Notes: a model not told the origin generated them from the letters alone. Positions 10,186 to 19,857 are shown, counted from the stretch's first letter. The stretch is 60,430 nucleotides of DNA from Deltaproteobacteria bacterium (GCA_021780495.1 JAJXYO010000001.1:1-60430), one strand, 5' to 3'. Numbers and translations are program-made.

Positions 10186-13100
10186 ATGAGTGAAGCAACC
10201 TCCACCTCCTCACCACTCCTGGAGATGCTCCGGGAGCGCCAGCCGGGCGACCTGTACAATCTGGCCGCCAAGGAACACCTGATAAGCGGTATTCTGGAGT
10301 GCACACGCCGGGCGGTAACCAATGCGGTATGGGGCAACAACCAGGCGGCACTGACAGTGTATTTCGGTGCGCGAATCCGGACTACCCTGGCGGTAAAGGG
10401 ATTTCGTATCGACAGCACCTGCGACTGCCGCCAATGGCGGCCGGGGCGGCAGTGCCCCCATGTGGTGGTGGCCTGGGCCACGTTGAAACGGCTGGTCTCT
10501 CCCGGCAGCCTGGCCCACATCCGTTTCGACGAGCAGCTGCTTCGGGATGTTGCCGTGCTGGTTGGCCTGGAGAACGAACACGCCGGCAGCGCATTGAAAA
10601 GCGGACACGCCCCTCTCAAGGAGCGCCCGGAAGAGACACATCGCCCGAAGGCAGCCGCCCGGCCGCCACAACCCAAGGTCAAACCTGCCCAGACGCCGAT
10701 CCGCCTGGTCTTGTCGGATGAATTCGGCCGGTTGCGCGGCGCCATCCGGCGGGGTAACGACACGATCTCTCCCTGGAGCACCTACGGCGTTCCGGCCGAC
10801 ATCGTCAGATTCCTGGCCGCATCCTCCTACTATGAATCCTCGCCCCGCTACTTCGAGACCTTCCTCAAGCTCACTAATGGCCAGTATCCCATTTTCCTTC
10901 GCCGGGAGGGGAGGGAAACCGGACTCACCTACCGGGCCGACGCCCCGCGCCGGGCCTGCCTCACCTTTGCCATCAGCGACGACGAGGTGCTGATGACCCG
11001 CACCCTGGACGGATCTGCCCCGCTCTCCGAAAACATGCTGGTAGATGGCCAGCTGCTGTTTGACCCGGATGCCGGTGCTATCCATCCGCTCGTCAATCGC
11101 GAGGCGTGGCGGGTCTGGGACGACATCATCGACGAGCTGGAGATGACGGCCGGCCTGGCCGATCTCGCAGACTTCCGGCCGGACGAACCGGACAACCGCC
11201 ATGATCTTGACGAAAACGATGACTACTGCGATCCCGATGACATCGACGGAAGCGACGACCTCGATAAACTGCCGGGCATGCGGCGCACCCCGCACGGCAT
11301 GGCGGTTACCGCCGCACTGTTCAACGCCGCAGCCATCAGGCTCAATCCGGCCGCGCTGACGGCATTCGACGAGACCTTCTTCTTTCTGCACGACGGCACC
11401 GTGGCCGACACGAGCCGGCGGGCGAAGAGCTCCTACCTGTTGGATATACCGGCCGGGATCACGAATATACCGGTCACCCTGGTGCCGCTCGGCATGGATG
11501 AGGGGCTTGCGTTTCCCTTTTCCGGCAGCACGTTCTGGTTCCTCAACCCGGCCAACCGCTCGCGGCTTCCGGCCCCGCTCAAGACCAAGAAACGGGTCCG
11601 CGCCCTCCTGGAGGCAGGGTTTGTGCTTCTGGACGAGACGAAGAGCTCGGCCCGCAACGCCCTTATCCGCACCATGCTGGCCACGCCCGACTTTATCAAA
11701 CGCGACATCAAGCGGGAGGCAAAGCGGATCCTGAACGCCTTCGTCGAACAGTGCGGCCGGCAGACGCTCCTGATCAGGGCCGCGCCCGACGGTTGGCGTT
11801 TCGCGGAGGACGACCGCTATCAACAGGCGCGCCTGTTGCGGATAGTATTCGAGATATTCGGGGCGGACGTCTTCTCCGAGGGTTTCATGCCGGGAGAGGC
11901 CGAACTGCCGCCGGAACACCTGCTGCGCGGACTGCCCCAGCTGGCCGCCAGGCTCCTTGAGTCCGGTTTTTCCCTCCGGCTGGCCGACGAACCCATGACA
12001 ACTGCAGCCTGGGAGTTTCACCTGGACGCCACCAGCAGCAGCCTTGACTGGTTCGAACTTAGGCCTGAGATCCGCTGCAATGGCGAGATCTTGACCAAGG
12101 ACGAGCTGCGCGGCCTGCTGGAGGGCAGTGGCATGTTGCGCCGTGACGGCCGCCTGATGCTGCTGGACGACATCAGCGCCCAGGTACTGGCCATGTTTGC
12201 CGGCGCCATGCCGGCAGGCAGGAAAAAGAAGAAGGGTGAACAGGAACCGCTGCGGGTGCCGCGCCTGCAGATCCTGGACTGGTTGCAACTGCGCAGCCAT
12301 GGGGTGCAGGTCAAGCTGTCGCCGGACGATGCCCGGATACTGGAGAGCCTGCTCAATTTTTCCGCCATACCGGAGCGGCCGCTTCCGCAGGGGCTCAACG
12401 CCAAGCTGCGCCATTATCAGGTCGATGCCTGGCACTGGCTGGCCTTTCTCTACCAGCATCGTTTCGGCGCCTGCCTGGCCGATGACATGGGATTGGGCAA
12501 GACCGTTCAGGGGATCACCCTGCTGGCCGGGATCATGTCCGGCGAGCTGGCAAGCGCGGCACCGCCGGGGACACCGCACCTGGTTGTTGCCCCCCCTTCC
12601 CTGCTGTTCAACTGGGAGGCGGAGCTGGCCCGTTTTCTGCCATCCGCACGGGTCATGCTCTATGCCGGAAGCGGCCGCAGTGTCGCCGAATTTGCCGTTC
12701 ACGATGTGATCATCACCAGCTACGGTATCGTCCAACGCGACAGCGAGCTGCTGGCGGAACAATCCTTCAATGTCCTGATCTTCGACGAAACCCAGGTGGT
12801 CAAAAATCTGCAGGCGGCTACCACCACTGCCGTCCGCAAGCTGAAGGGCGCTTTTACCCTGGCTCTGACCGGCACACCGGTGGAAAACCATCTGGGTGAA
12901 TACTACGCCATCATGGACCTCTGTCTGCCGGGACTACTGGGGACGCGCGAAGAGTTCAGCCGCAAACTCAACCGGGACGGCTCCGCCGGAGCGGCGCGCC
13001 TGATCGGCCGTACCCGGCCCTTTGTGCTGCGTCGAACCAAACAACTCATCGCCAGCGAACTGCCGCCCAAGATCGAGATGGACATCCCGCTGGAACTGAC

Positions 13101-13791
13101 GCAGAAACAGAGGATCTTTTACCAGCGCACCGTGGAGGAGGTCCGAGGACAGGTCAAGGAGGCCTACGAAAGCCATGCGCCGGCCCAGGCCCGCATCATC
13201 GCCCTAACCGCCATCTTGCGCCTGCGCCAGATCTGCCTGGCACCGGCCCTGGCCTCGCCCGGTGCCTCCGACGCCTCACCCAAACTGGATTTCCTGGTCG
13301 AACAGTTGCTGGAGCTGCAGGATGAGGGGCACTGCGCCCTGGTGTTCTCCCAGTTCACCGGCTACCTGGACATCATTGAGAAAGGTCTGCACCACCATGG
13401 CCTGACCTGCCTGCGGCTGGATGGTTCGACACCGGTTCCCAGGCGCAAGAAGCTGGTACAGGACTTCCAGAACGCAACAGAGCCATCCGTATTCCTGATC
13501 AGCCTCAAGGCCGGTGGCAAGGGACTCAATCTGACCCGCGCCACCTACGTCTATCACATGGATCCCTGGTGGAACCCGGCCGTGGAAAACCAGGCCTCGG
13601 ATCGCGCCCACCGCATCGGACAGACCGGACAGGTCACCATTACCCGCCTGATCATGCGCCACACCATCGAGGAAAAGATGATGGCCTTGAAGGAGCAGAA
13701 GACACAGCTCTACAAGGCGATCCTGGAGGATGGAGCCGATGGCGGCGGAGCGGGTTTGACGCGAGAAGACTTCGAGTTCCTGCTGGGGTAA
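10186..13791 (+). CDS. SWIM zinc-finger SNF2-family helicase
   Basis: The 1201-residue product has a SWIM finger near residues 78-95 (CDCRQWRPGRQCPH, CxC...CxH). A long middle region follows, then a SNF2 ATPase: Walker A DDMGLGKT near residue 766, Walker B variant DETQ near 866, and a helicase C-domain with SQFTGYLDIIEKGL and DRAHRIGQTGQVTI. It is a nucleic-acid-dependent ATPase of the bacterial HepA/RapA-like SNF2 group, with an unknown substrate. It starts 4 bp after asnS and is probably translated with it. A perfect hairpin terminator follows. Confidence 0.92.
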   Translation: MSEATSTSSPLLEMLRERQPGDLYNLAAKEHLISGILECTRRAVTNAVWGNNQAALTVYFGARIRTTLAVKGFRIDSTCDCRQWRPGRQCPHVVVAWATLKRLVSPGSLAHIRFDEQLLRDVAVLVGLENEHAGSALKSGHAPLKERPEETHRPKAAARPPQPKVKPAQTPIRLVLSDEFGRLRGAIRRGNDTISPWSTYGVPADIVRFLAASSYYESSPRYFETFLKLTNGQYPIFLRREGRETGLTYRADAPRRACLTFAISDDEVLMTRTLDGSAPLSENMLVDGQLLFDPDAGAIHPLVNREAWRVWDDIIDELEMTAGLADLADFRPDEPDNRHDLDENDDYCDPDDIDGSDDLDKLPGMRRTPHGMAVTAALFNAAAIRLNPAALTAFDETFFFLHDGTVADTSRRAKSSYLLDIPAGITNIPVTLVPLGMDEGLAFPFSGSTFWFLNPANRSRLPAPLKTKKRVRALLEAGFVLLDETKSSARNALIRTMLATPDFIKRDIKREAKRILNAFVEQCGRQTLLIRAAPDGWRFAEDDRYQQARLLRIVFEIFGADVFSEGFMPGEAELPPEHLLRGLPQLAARLLESGFSLRLADEPMTTAAWEFHLDATSSSLDWFELRPEIRCNGEILTKDELRGLLEGSGMLRRDGRLMLLDDISAQVLAMFAGAMPAGRKKKKGEQEPLRVPRLQILDWLQLRSHGVQVKLSPDDARILESLLNFSAIPERPLPQGLNAKLRHYQVDAWHWLAFLYQHRFGACLADDMGLGKTVQGITLLAGIMSGELASAAPPGTPHLVVAPPSLLFNWEAELARFLPSARVMLYAGSGRSVAEFAVHDVIITSYGIVQRDSELLAEQSFNVLIFDETQVVKNLQAATTTAVRKLKGAFTLALTGTPVENHLGEYYAIMDLCLPGLLGTREEFSRKLNRDGSAGAARLIGRTRPFVLRRTKQLIASELPPKIEMDIPLELTQKQRIFYQRTVEEVRGQVKEAYESHAPAQARIIALTAILRLRQICLAPALASPGASDASPKLDFLVEQLLELQDEGHCALVFSQFTGYLDIIEKGLHHHGLTCLRLDGSTPVPRRKKLVQDFQNATEPSVFLISLKAGGKGLNLTRATYVYHMDPWWNPAVENQASDRAHRIGQTGQVTITRLIMRHTIEEKMMALKEQKTQLYKAILEDGADGGGAGLTREDFEFLLG

Positions 13792-13798
13792 GTACTAC

Positions 13799-13830
13799 AA
13801 ACCTCGGAGGTTTTAAATCCTCCGAGGTTT
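13799..13830. terminator. Palindromic terminator, repeat family shared with 36510-36534
   Basis: A 12 bp perfect stem, AAACCTCGGAGG / CCTCCGAGGTTT, encloses TTTTAAAT. It sits 8 bp after the SNF2 gene. Nearly the same stem (CTCCGAGGTTT / AAACCTCGGAG) follows alr, so this is both a likely terminator and a repeated intergenic palindrome. Confidence 0.7.
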
Positions 13831-13836
13831 CGCGTA

Positions 13837-13865
13837 TTGACGACATCCGGGAATAGGTTTATATT
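13837..13865 (+). promoter_or_regulatory. Promoter of the toxin-antitoxin pair
   Basis: TTGACG (13837) and TATATT (13860) are separated by 17 bp, close to a consensus sigma-70 promoter. Downstream, before the ATG at 13903, GGTACA occurs twice (near 13869 and 13892), a possible operator for autoregulation by the antitoxin. The operator role is inferred. Confidence 0.6.
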
Positions 13866-13902
13866 ACTGGTACATAATGTTACACATATATGAGGTACAC
13901 TC

Positions 13903-14211
13903 ATGATTAGAACCAACGTAATGCTTACCCCACAGCAACATTTGAATCTGAAACAAATGGCCACGTCCATGCATCGCACCCTGGGCGAACTGGTACGTGA
14001 CGCCATCGACACCACCTTCCCGCGGGACAGCATTGATCGCCGACGTCAAGTGGCTCTGGCAGCCTATCGCGAGGGATTCATCAGCCTGGGAAAACTGGCG
14101 GAATCCCTGGGTGTCGATCCATACACCGCCCGTAGCTACTTGCAAGAGCATGGCATACCGATCATGATCCAGGATGCATCGGATATCACCTCCGACGCCG
14201 GCAATGCCTGA
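13903..14211 (+). CDS. Antitoxin, RHH-like N-terminus with UPF0175-type C-terminus
   Basis: The 102-residue protein opens with a ribbon-helix-helix-like segment (MIRTNVMLTPQQHLNLKQMA). It continues with a UPF0175-type helix-turn-helix region (AAYREGFISLGKLAESLGV). This architecture is found in antitoxins paired with PIN-domain toxins. It overlaps the next gene by 8 bp and has its own good promoter and a GAGG ribosome site. The predicted role is binding both the toxin and the operon promoter. The pairing is strong; toxin neutralisation is inferred from the family. Confidence 0.8.
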   Translation: MIRTNVMLTPQQHLNLKQMATSMHRTLGELVRDAIDTTFPRDSIDRRRQVALAAYREGFISLGKLAESLGVDPYTARSYLQEHGIPIMIQDASDITSDAGNA

Positions 14212-14710
14212 CATCATCTTCGATACCAATGTTCTCAGCAACTTTTCCCTTGCCGACCGATTCGATCTGCTGAAACTCCTCTATAACGATTCCGCTTGCT
14301 GCGCCGGGGCCGTAGCCACCGAGATACAGCGCGGTATTCAATGCGGACATGTCGGACTTTCCGCCGTTTCCACCTCTCTTGCCCATGGCTGGCCACGTAT
14401 CGAGGACCCCGCCTCAACCACCGAACACCATCTGTTTGCAGCACTCTCCATCTCTCTGGGTGCCGGGGAATCGGCCTGCATCGTCCTGGCCGCCCAGCGA
14501 GGTTACGTCTTCGCCTGCGACGACCGTTTGGCCCGCAACGAGGCTGCGCGACTTGGGGTGAAGCTTACCGGCACGGTGGGCATACTCATCAAGGCGGTCA
14601 TGGTTGAAGCCATTGATTTGAAGGAAGCAAACACGGTATTGCGCAGGATGGTCAAGGCGGGGTTTTATGCGCCAGTGAAAAGCATTACGACCACGAGGGT
14701 TTGTGGGTAG
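14204..14710 (+). CDS. PIN-domain toxin (DUF3368-like)
   Basis: The 168-residue product starts MPDIIFDTNVLSNFSLADR, where the aspartate of DTNVL is the first PIN acidic residue. Later acidic positions include the glutamate in SLGAGESACIVLA and the aspartates in VFACDDRLARNEA, consistent with a complete Mg-dependent ribonuclease site. The start at 14204 was chosen over an earlier in-frame ATG because it overlaps the antitoxin stop in the usual coupled manner. Family knowledge predicts RNA cleavage when the antitoxin is lost. Confidence 0.82.
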   Translation: MPDIIFDTNVLSNFSLADRFDLLKLLYNDSACCAGAVATEIQRGIQCGHVGLSAVSTSLAHGWPRIEDPASTTEHHLFAALSISLGAGESACIVLAAQRGYVFACDDRLARNEAARLGVKLTGTVGILIKAVMVEAIDLKEANTVLRRMVKAGFYAPVKSITTTRVCG

Positions 14711-14791
14711 CTGTAAAGACACAGACTTGGCAAAACCGCCTTTGGACGTTGTTTTTTTGAATTGATTGCATAGCCATTCGAACGTCAGCAC

Positions 14792-14797
14792 TATAAT
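14792..14797 (+). promoter_or_regulatory. -10 element before the ATPase gene
   Basis: A perfect TATAAT lies 28 bp before the ATG at 14826. The best -35 is weak (TTGCAT at 14766, 20 bp spacing). A good ribosome site, GGAGG, lies at 14814-14818. Confidence 0.4.
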
Positions 14798-14825
14798 GAC
14801 TACTGAGTGAAACCGGAGGCAAATC

Positions 14826-16361
14826 ATGCTTACCAGATTAAAAATAACCGGCTTTAAGAACCTCGTTGATGTTGATGTACGCTTCGGGCCATTTACCTGC
14901 ATAGCCGGGGTTAACGGGGTTGGTAAATCCAATCTGTTCGACGCGATCATGTTCATGAGCGCCTTGGCGGACAAACCACTTCTAGATGCCGCAAAGTCAG
15001 TGCGAGACGAAGATGGTCGGACAGCGAATATACGCAGCCTGTTCCACCGAGTCGGAAATGAATATGCTAAAGAAATGATCTTTGAAGCAGAGATGATTGT
15101 CCCTCAAAAGGGTATTGATGACCTGGGCCAAGAGGCAGAGGCAAGCATCACCTCACTTCGTTATCGCGTAAAAATAGGATATAAAGCAGAAAACGGACAA
15201 AAATCTGGAGGCATGGAGCTATTGGAAGAAGAACTTACGCCAATTAAATTAGGTGATGGCGCAAAGAGTTTTCTATTTCCGCACAAAGTTGCAATCTGGA
15301 GAGATAGTGCAGTAAAAGGAAAGAGAAGCGGTGGGCCATTTATTTCTACCGAATATACAGAAAACAAGCGAATAATCAAACTACACCAAGATGGCGGCAG
15401 CCGCGGAAACCCTCGTTCCATCCTTGCTACCAATCTGCCACGTACCGTTTTATCAACCACAAATGCGGATGAAAACCCAACCGCTCTGATTGCAAAACGC
15501 GAGATGCAATCATGGCGGTTGCTTCAACTAGAACCAGCTGCTCTTCGTAAACCGGATGACATCTCCGCCCCTACAAAAATGGGTGCAGATGGTTCTCATC
15601 TCGCAGCAACACTCTATCATTTGGCAAAAAAACAACTACATACCGAACAAGAAATGGGTGTTGTCGATGATACCGTTTCGGCTCTGTATGCTCAGATTGC
15701 CAATCGGTTATCCGACCTGATCGACGATGTAAAGGAGATATCAGTCGATTATGATGAGAAATGGGAATCCTTAACCGCCATGGTTACCGGGCGTGACGGC
15801 ACTCCCCATTCCGCACGGTCACTATCGGACGGCACGCTACGTTTTCTGGCGTTGGCGGTTTTGGAACTGGACTCGGAGGCATCTGGTCTGATCTGCCTGG
15901 AAGAGCCGGAGAATGGAATCCACCCGGAACGAATACCCGCCATGCTTAACTTGCTTCAGGACATAGCCATGGACACGGAAGAACCTGTCGGACCGGATAA
16001 CCCATTACGCCAGGTCATCATCAACACCCATTCGCCCGCTGTTGTAGCCCAAATACCTGATGACAGTCTATTGCTGGCCGAATCCATCGAAATGAACGAA
16101 TCGGGTAAACGATTTAAAGTGGTCCGTTTCTGCCCGCTCCCTGAAACATGGCGGCATAAGAAGGCGACCGGAGAGATCTCGGTAGTTTCCAAAGGCAAAC
16201 TACTATCGTATCTGAACCCGGTTGCGCAAGAAGAGCCGGACCATGGCTATGGGGCATCCGAACGAAAAAACAAATTTGTTTCCCAGAAATGCCGTGTCAT
16301 CGACCGACCTGACTTACAGCTGTATCTTCCAAATCTTCTTATGGTGGCGGAACCGAAATGA
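14826..16361 (+). CDS. ABC/RecF-type AAA ATPase of a putative defence pair
   Basis: The 511-residue protein has a RecF/OLD-like start (LTRLKITGFKNLVDVDVRF), Walker A GVNGVGKS at residues 28-35, an ABC-type signature RSLSDGTLRFLAL and Walker B LICLEEPENGIHPERI near the C-terminus. This is the AAA_21 type of ATPase used in many phage-defence and DNA-repair systems. Base composition is lower in G+C than the neighbouring housekeeping genes, suggesting transfer. It overlaps the next gene by 4 bp (ATGA), so the two products probably work together. The specific system is not recognised. Confidence 0.85.
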   Translation: MLTRLKITGFKNLVDVDVRFGPFTCIAGVNGVGKSNLFDAIMFMSALADKPLLDAAKSVRDEDGRTANIRSLFHRVGNEYAKEMIFEAEMIVPQKGIDDLGQEAEASITSLRYRVKIGYKAENGQKSGGMELLEEELTPIKLGDGAKSFLFPHKVAIWRDSAVKGKRSGGPFISTEYTENKRIIKLHQDGGSRGNPRSILATNLPRTVLSTTNADENPTALIAKREMQSWRLLQLEPAALRKPDDISAPTKMGADGSHLAATLYHLAKKQLHTEQEMGVVDDTVSALYAQIANRLSDLIDDVKEISVDYDEKWESLTAMVTGRDGTPHSARSLSDGTLRFLALAVLELDSEASGLICLEEPENGIHPERIPAMLNLLQDIAMDTEEPVGPDNPLRQVIINTHSPAVVAQIPDDSLLLAESIEMNESGKRFKVVRFCPLPETWRHKKATGEISVVSKGKLLSYLNPVAQEEPDHGYGASERKNKFVSQKCRVIDRPDLQLYLPNLLMVAEPK

Positions 16362-16996
16362 AAACAATCCGCTATACTCTCTTATCCGACGGTAGTTCCG
16401 ACAGGATGTTGATGCCGATACTTGATTGGCTGTTGTGCCAGCACTGCCCGGAACACGCAGTGGAATCCGGTTGGGCCGACCTTGGGAGAGTCCCACAACC
16501 GCCGAAAACATTGCCGGATAAAATAAGAATGACGCTGGATCTCTATCACTTTGACCTGTTATTCATCCATCGGGACGCTGAAAAAGTATCTTTTGAAACA
16601 CGCCTTGCTGAGATAACCAGAGCACTTGATGGACTGGAGACTCCTCCCGCAATATGTGTGATACCAGTCAGGATGCAGGAAGCATGGCTCCTGTTTGACG
16701 AGCCTGCAATACGACGGGCTGCGGGAAACCCGAACGGCAGGAACAACCTGATTCTCCCGGATACACGATCGGTGGAAAGCATTCCCGATCCGAAGGAATT
16801 TCTCTTCAGCATTATCCGTGAGTCGAGCGGCCTTCACGGCACCAGACTGAAAAAGCTGAATCCACATAAACTCGCTTTTCTCGTGTCACAATCGATTGAA
16901 GATTTTTCTCCACTCCGGTCGTTACATGCATTTCAGTCCTTGGAAAACCAGCTAATAACCGCTCTTATCAGCAATGGCTGGAAATCAGTTCTATAA
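16358..16996 (+). CDS. TOPRIM-like partner of the ATPase (DUF4276-like)
   Basis: The 212-residue protein begins MKTIRYTLLSDGSSDRMLMP, where the acidic DGSSD after a hydrophobic strand resembles the first TOPRIM acidic motif. LLFIHRDAEKVSFETR about 60 residues later gives a DxE-like second acidic motif. Similar small TOPRIM-like proteins follow AAA ATPases in OLD/Gabija, PARIS and RloAB-type loci. It is translationally coupled to the ATPase by a 4 bp overlap. A nuclease or effector role is inferred; no close family could be named with certainty. Confidence 0.65.
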   Translation: MKTIRYTLLSDGSSDRMLMPILDWLLCQHCPEHAVESGWADLGRVPQPPKTLPDKIRMTLDLYHFDLLFIHRDAEKVSFETRLAEITRALDGLETPPAICVIPVRMQEAWLLFDEPAIRRAAGNPNGRNNLILPDTRSVESIPDPKEFLFSIIRESSGLHGTRLKKLNPHKLAFLVSQSIEDFSPLRSLHAFQSLENQLITALISNGWKSVL

Positions 16997-17000
16997 CCCG

Positions 17001-17282
17001 ATGTTCGTCTACTGTCTCGAAATTCATCTTTCCCTCCCCTCCCGCTCCCTCAAGGAGAAGCGCGGCATCGTCAAAAGCATCCTCGGACGGGCCCGTAACC
17101 GCTTCAATACCGCCTGTGCCGAGGTGGACCGCCAGGATAATGCGGCCGTTGCTGTTCTGGGTTTTGTAACTGTCAGTCCGGACAAAATCATCGCACGGAC
17201 AGTGTTGGAGCGCCTGGAAGACTGGATCTATGAAAATTGGCCGGATGTGGAGATCACGGGGAGTGATATTTCCGAGGTGTAG
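17001..17282 (+). CDS. DUF503 family protein (YlxP-like)
   Basis: The 93-residue protein starting at the ATG at 17001 (MFVYCLEIHLSLPSRSLKEK) matches the small DUF503/YlxP family, often found near infB and rbfA, function unknown. An open frame 27 bp longer exists, but the family start is MFV. It begins 4 bp after the TOPRIM-like gene, with G+C-rich codon use like the housekeeping genes, so it probably marks the resumption of the ancestral chromosome after the accessory insert. Confidence 0.85.
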   Translation: MFVYCLEIHLSLPSRSLKEKRGIVKSILGRARNRFNTACAEVDRQDNAAVAVLGFVTVSPDKIIARTVLERLEDWIYENWPDVEITGSDISEV

Positions 17283-17313
17283 CGCTCCACAGTCATGCCA
17301 CATCACACTTTTA

Positions 17314-17342
17314 TTGACACCCCCCCGGATTCAGATTATATT
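17314..17342 (+). promoter_or_regulatory. Sigma-70 promoter of the pgpH operon
   Basis: TTGACA (17314-17319) and TATATT (17337-17342) are separated by 17 bp, 71 bp before the pgpH start. This is one of the best promoter matches in the window. Confidence 0.7.
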
Positions 17343-17412
17343 TAAAACTTATTTCAGACACTTACGCATCATTACCAGCACCTACAATCTCTCGTTACAT
17401 CACTGACAGGAT

Positions 17413-19857
17413 ATGCCAGAGCCACTCGGTAGCAACAAGGTCCAGAACACACAAACCTACTTGAGCAAGCTGGCCGCAAACCTCCTCGACTCTGTCGTCC
17501 GGAGGTTTTCCAATCCACTGACGGCCCGCCGCAACAGGTTTATCCTGCTGGTCACAACCGCCCTCATTCTGACGTTTCTGATTCTGCCCAGCCACCATTT
17601 TTCAGATCTGGACTTTACAGCCGGAGATATTGCCACCTCTGATATCCGCGCCACTCAGGATTACCTGGTCGAAGACAAAGCCCTGACCGAGCAACGCCGT
17701 CAGGATGCCGCCAACAACGCGCCGGTTATCTACAACCTGAGCGACCGGGTCCCGGACTATCTGGTTGGCAAATTTGAACAGGCACTGACTGCCATTCATG
17801 CCGAAAAAGGTACGCATGACCCGGAAGTGTGGCGCAAGATCCTGGTCCCGCTGCTCGACACTGAACCGACCAACGCCGAGATACATGCCCTCACCCATAT
17901 TAAATCGGAATCAGCATTTCTGACCGACATGAAACTCTTGCTGGTTGAGCTGTACCAGCGCAAGATCGTTCTGGATGGCAGGGTGTTCCAAACCGACTCC
18001 CGTCGAGGTGTCGAGATACTGAACGACAATGGCCGTTTCCTCGGTTCAGGTGACGCTACGGCCAGCTTCACCGAGATTGATAAAGCCCGCAAGAGGGTCA
18101 CCGGCTGGACGTATTCCGGCCTGGGTGAGGCACGTGATGCACACCATATTTCGGCTCTGCTGGCCCGCATACTGCTGCCAAACTTTTTTTTCAACCGGGA
18201 AAGCACCGAAGCCCGCAGCAGGTCCGCCATGGAGGCGGTCCGGCCGGTGCTTTTCAAGGTTCAGAAAGGTGAGATGATCGTCAGGGTCGGCGAGCGCATC
18301 AGCTCGGAACAGGCCGATAAATTGCGCGCCATTTTCCAGGGAAATCGCGGCAAGAACCGGATATTCACCGCTCTGGGGACCTTCTGTCTGATACTGGTGC
18401 TGTTTTATTTCCCCTATCGTTTTGCCTGCAAGAACATCCGCAAGTTCAACCCCAGCAACAAGGACATCCTGATCATTTCCCTGCTGATAACCGGCAGCTT
18501 CTTCGTCTTCAAGACCGCCTTGCAGATCAGCCATAACATTGGTCCGGTGTTCCCCAGCGTAGAAACCAACGACTATTTCTATCTCTTTCCGTTTGCGGCC
18601 GGCGCCATGATCGTACGCATCTTCATCAACTCCGAGGTGGCACTGGTGTATTGCGCTGCCCTGGCGCCACTCCTGGGCATCATGTTCAACGACAGCATGT
18701 TCGTTGTGATCTACGCCCTGCTGGGTAGCATCGTCGGTGCCCACGGCATGCGGCAATGCGCGAACAGGAGCAACATCTATACCGCCGGATTAAAGATTTC
18801 CGCGGTTAACCTGGCCATGGCGCTCTCCTTCCAAACCTTCAGCAATACCCTCTTCACAATCCAGACCATCTATATCGCTTTTTTTGCCGCGGTGGGCGGC
18901 ATCCTCAGTGCCGGCTTTGTCTCCGGTTTTATTCCGATGATCGAGACCCTGTTTCACTACACAACCGACATCAAGTTGCTGGAACTGGCCAACCTCAACT
19001 CCCCCCTGCTGCGTGATCTTATGATCAAGGCCCCCGGCACCTATCATCACAGCGTGGTCGTAGGCAATCTGGTGGAAGCGGCGGCTGAATCCATCAACGC
19101 CAACCCGCTTCTGGCCCGGGTTGCGGCATACTACCACGACATCGGCAAGGCATCCAAACCGCTTTATTATATAGAAAATCAGGTGGGCGATGAAAACCGC
19201 CACGACAAGCTCACTCCCAGCATGAGTGCCCTGATTCTGATATCCCATATCAAAGAGGGCGCCGAACTGGCTCGCGAAAAGCATCTGGGACAGCCCATTA
19301 TCGACATCATCCGTCAACATCACGGCACCGGTCTGATCAAGTTTTTTTATGACCGCGCCAAAACCCAGGCCGAATCAGCCGGACAAACGGTGGAAGAAAA
19401 AGATTTTCGCTATCCGGGCCCCAAACCTCAAACCCGCGAAGCGGGGATCGTTATGCTGGCCGATTGTGTAGAAGCTGCTTCCAGAACCCTGGTCAACCCG
19501 ACGCCCGACCGTATCCAGGGTATGGTGCAGAATATCATCAACCGCATCTTCACAGATGGCCAACTGGATGAATGCGAACTGACCCTCAAGAACCTCCATG
19601 AGATCGCAAAAAGCTTCAACCGGATCCTCAACGGCATCTTTCATCATCGCGTTGACTATCCCGAGCAGGTTCACAAGGGTGGCAATGGAACCAGAAAAAC
19701 TGAAACAAAAACCATCGGAAACGATCAGATCGTGCCAGATCACGGAGACGTGCAGCATGCAAATCCTGTTGAACAACCGCCAGAAAAAACACCCGATCAC
19801 ATCCCGGCAACTAAAAAGAGTGGCGGTGAGGATCTTAAGCGCCTTGGGATGTCCTGA
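17413..19857 (+). CDS. pgpH: 7TM-HD cyclic-di-AMP phosphodiesterase PgpH-like
   Basis: The 814-residue membrane protein has one N-terminal membrane segment (FILLVTTALILTFLIL), a long extracytoplasmic 7TMR-HDED region with FTAGDIATSDIRATQDY, a cluster of about seven membrane segments (residues about 315-510) and a C-terminal cytoplasmic HD domain with PGTYHHSVVVGNL and AAYYHDIGKASKP. This is the PgpH architecture; known members hydrolyse c-di-AMP, though some relatives may use other cyclic dinucleotides. A tail of about 40 hydrophilic residues overlaps ybeY by 101 bp. Confidence 0.92.
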   Translation: MPEPLGSNKVQNTQTYLSKLAANLLDSVVRRFSNPLTARRNRFILLVTTALILTFLILPSHHFSDLDFTAGDIATSDIRATQDYLVEDKALTEQRRQDAANNAPVIYNLSDRVPDYLVGKFEQALTAIHAEKGTHDPEVWRKILVPLLDTEPTNAEIHALTHIKSESAFLTDMKLLLVELYQRKIVLDGRVFQTDSRRGVEILNDNGRFLGSGDATASFTEIDKARKRVTGWTYSGLGEARDAHHISALLARILLPNFFFNRESTEARSRSAMEAVRPVLFKVQKGEMIVRVGERISSEQADKLRAIFQGNRGKNRIFTALGTFCLILVLFYFPYRFACKNIRKFNPSNKDILIISLLITGSFFVFKTALQISHNIGPVFPSVETNDYFYLFPFAAGAMIVRIFINSEVALVYCAALAPLLGIMFNDSMFVVIYALLGSIVGAHGMRQCANRSNIYTAGLKISAVNLAMALSFQTFSNTLFTIQTIYIAFFAAVGGILSAGFVSGFIPMIETLFHYTTDIKLLELANLNSPLLRDLMIKAPGTYHHSVVVGNLVEAAAESINANPLLARVAAYYHDIGKASKPLYYIENQVGDENRHDKLTPSMSALILISHIKEGAELAREKHLGQPIIDIIRQHHGTGLIKFFYDRAKTQAESAGQTVEEKDFRYPGPKPQTREAGIVMLADCVEAASRTLVNPTPDRIQGMVQNIINRIFTDGQLDECELTLKNLHEIAKSFNRILNGIFHHRVDYPEQVHKGGNGTRKTETKTIGNDQIVPDHGDVQHANPVEQPPEKTPDHIPATKKSGGEDLKRLGMS

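Noticed and set aside
10210..12891. 893-codon open frame antisense to the SNF2 gene
   Set aside because: The sense strand has complete SWIM and SNF2 motifs; the antisense product shows no domain.
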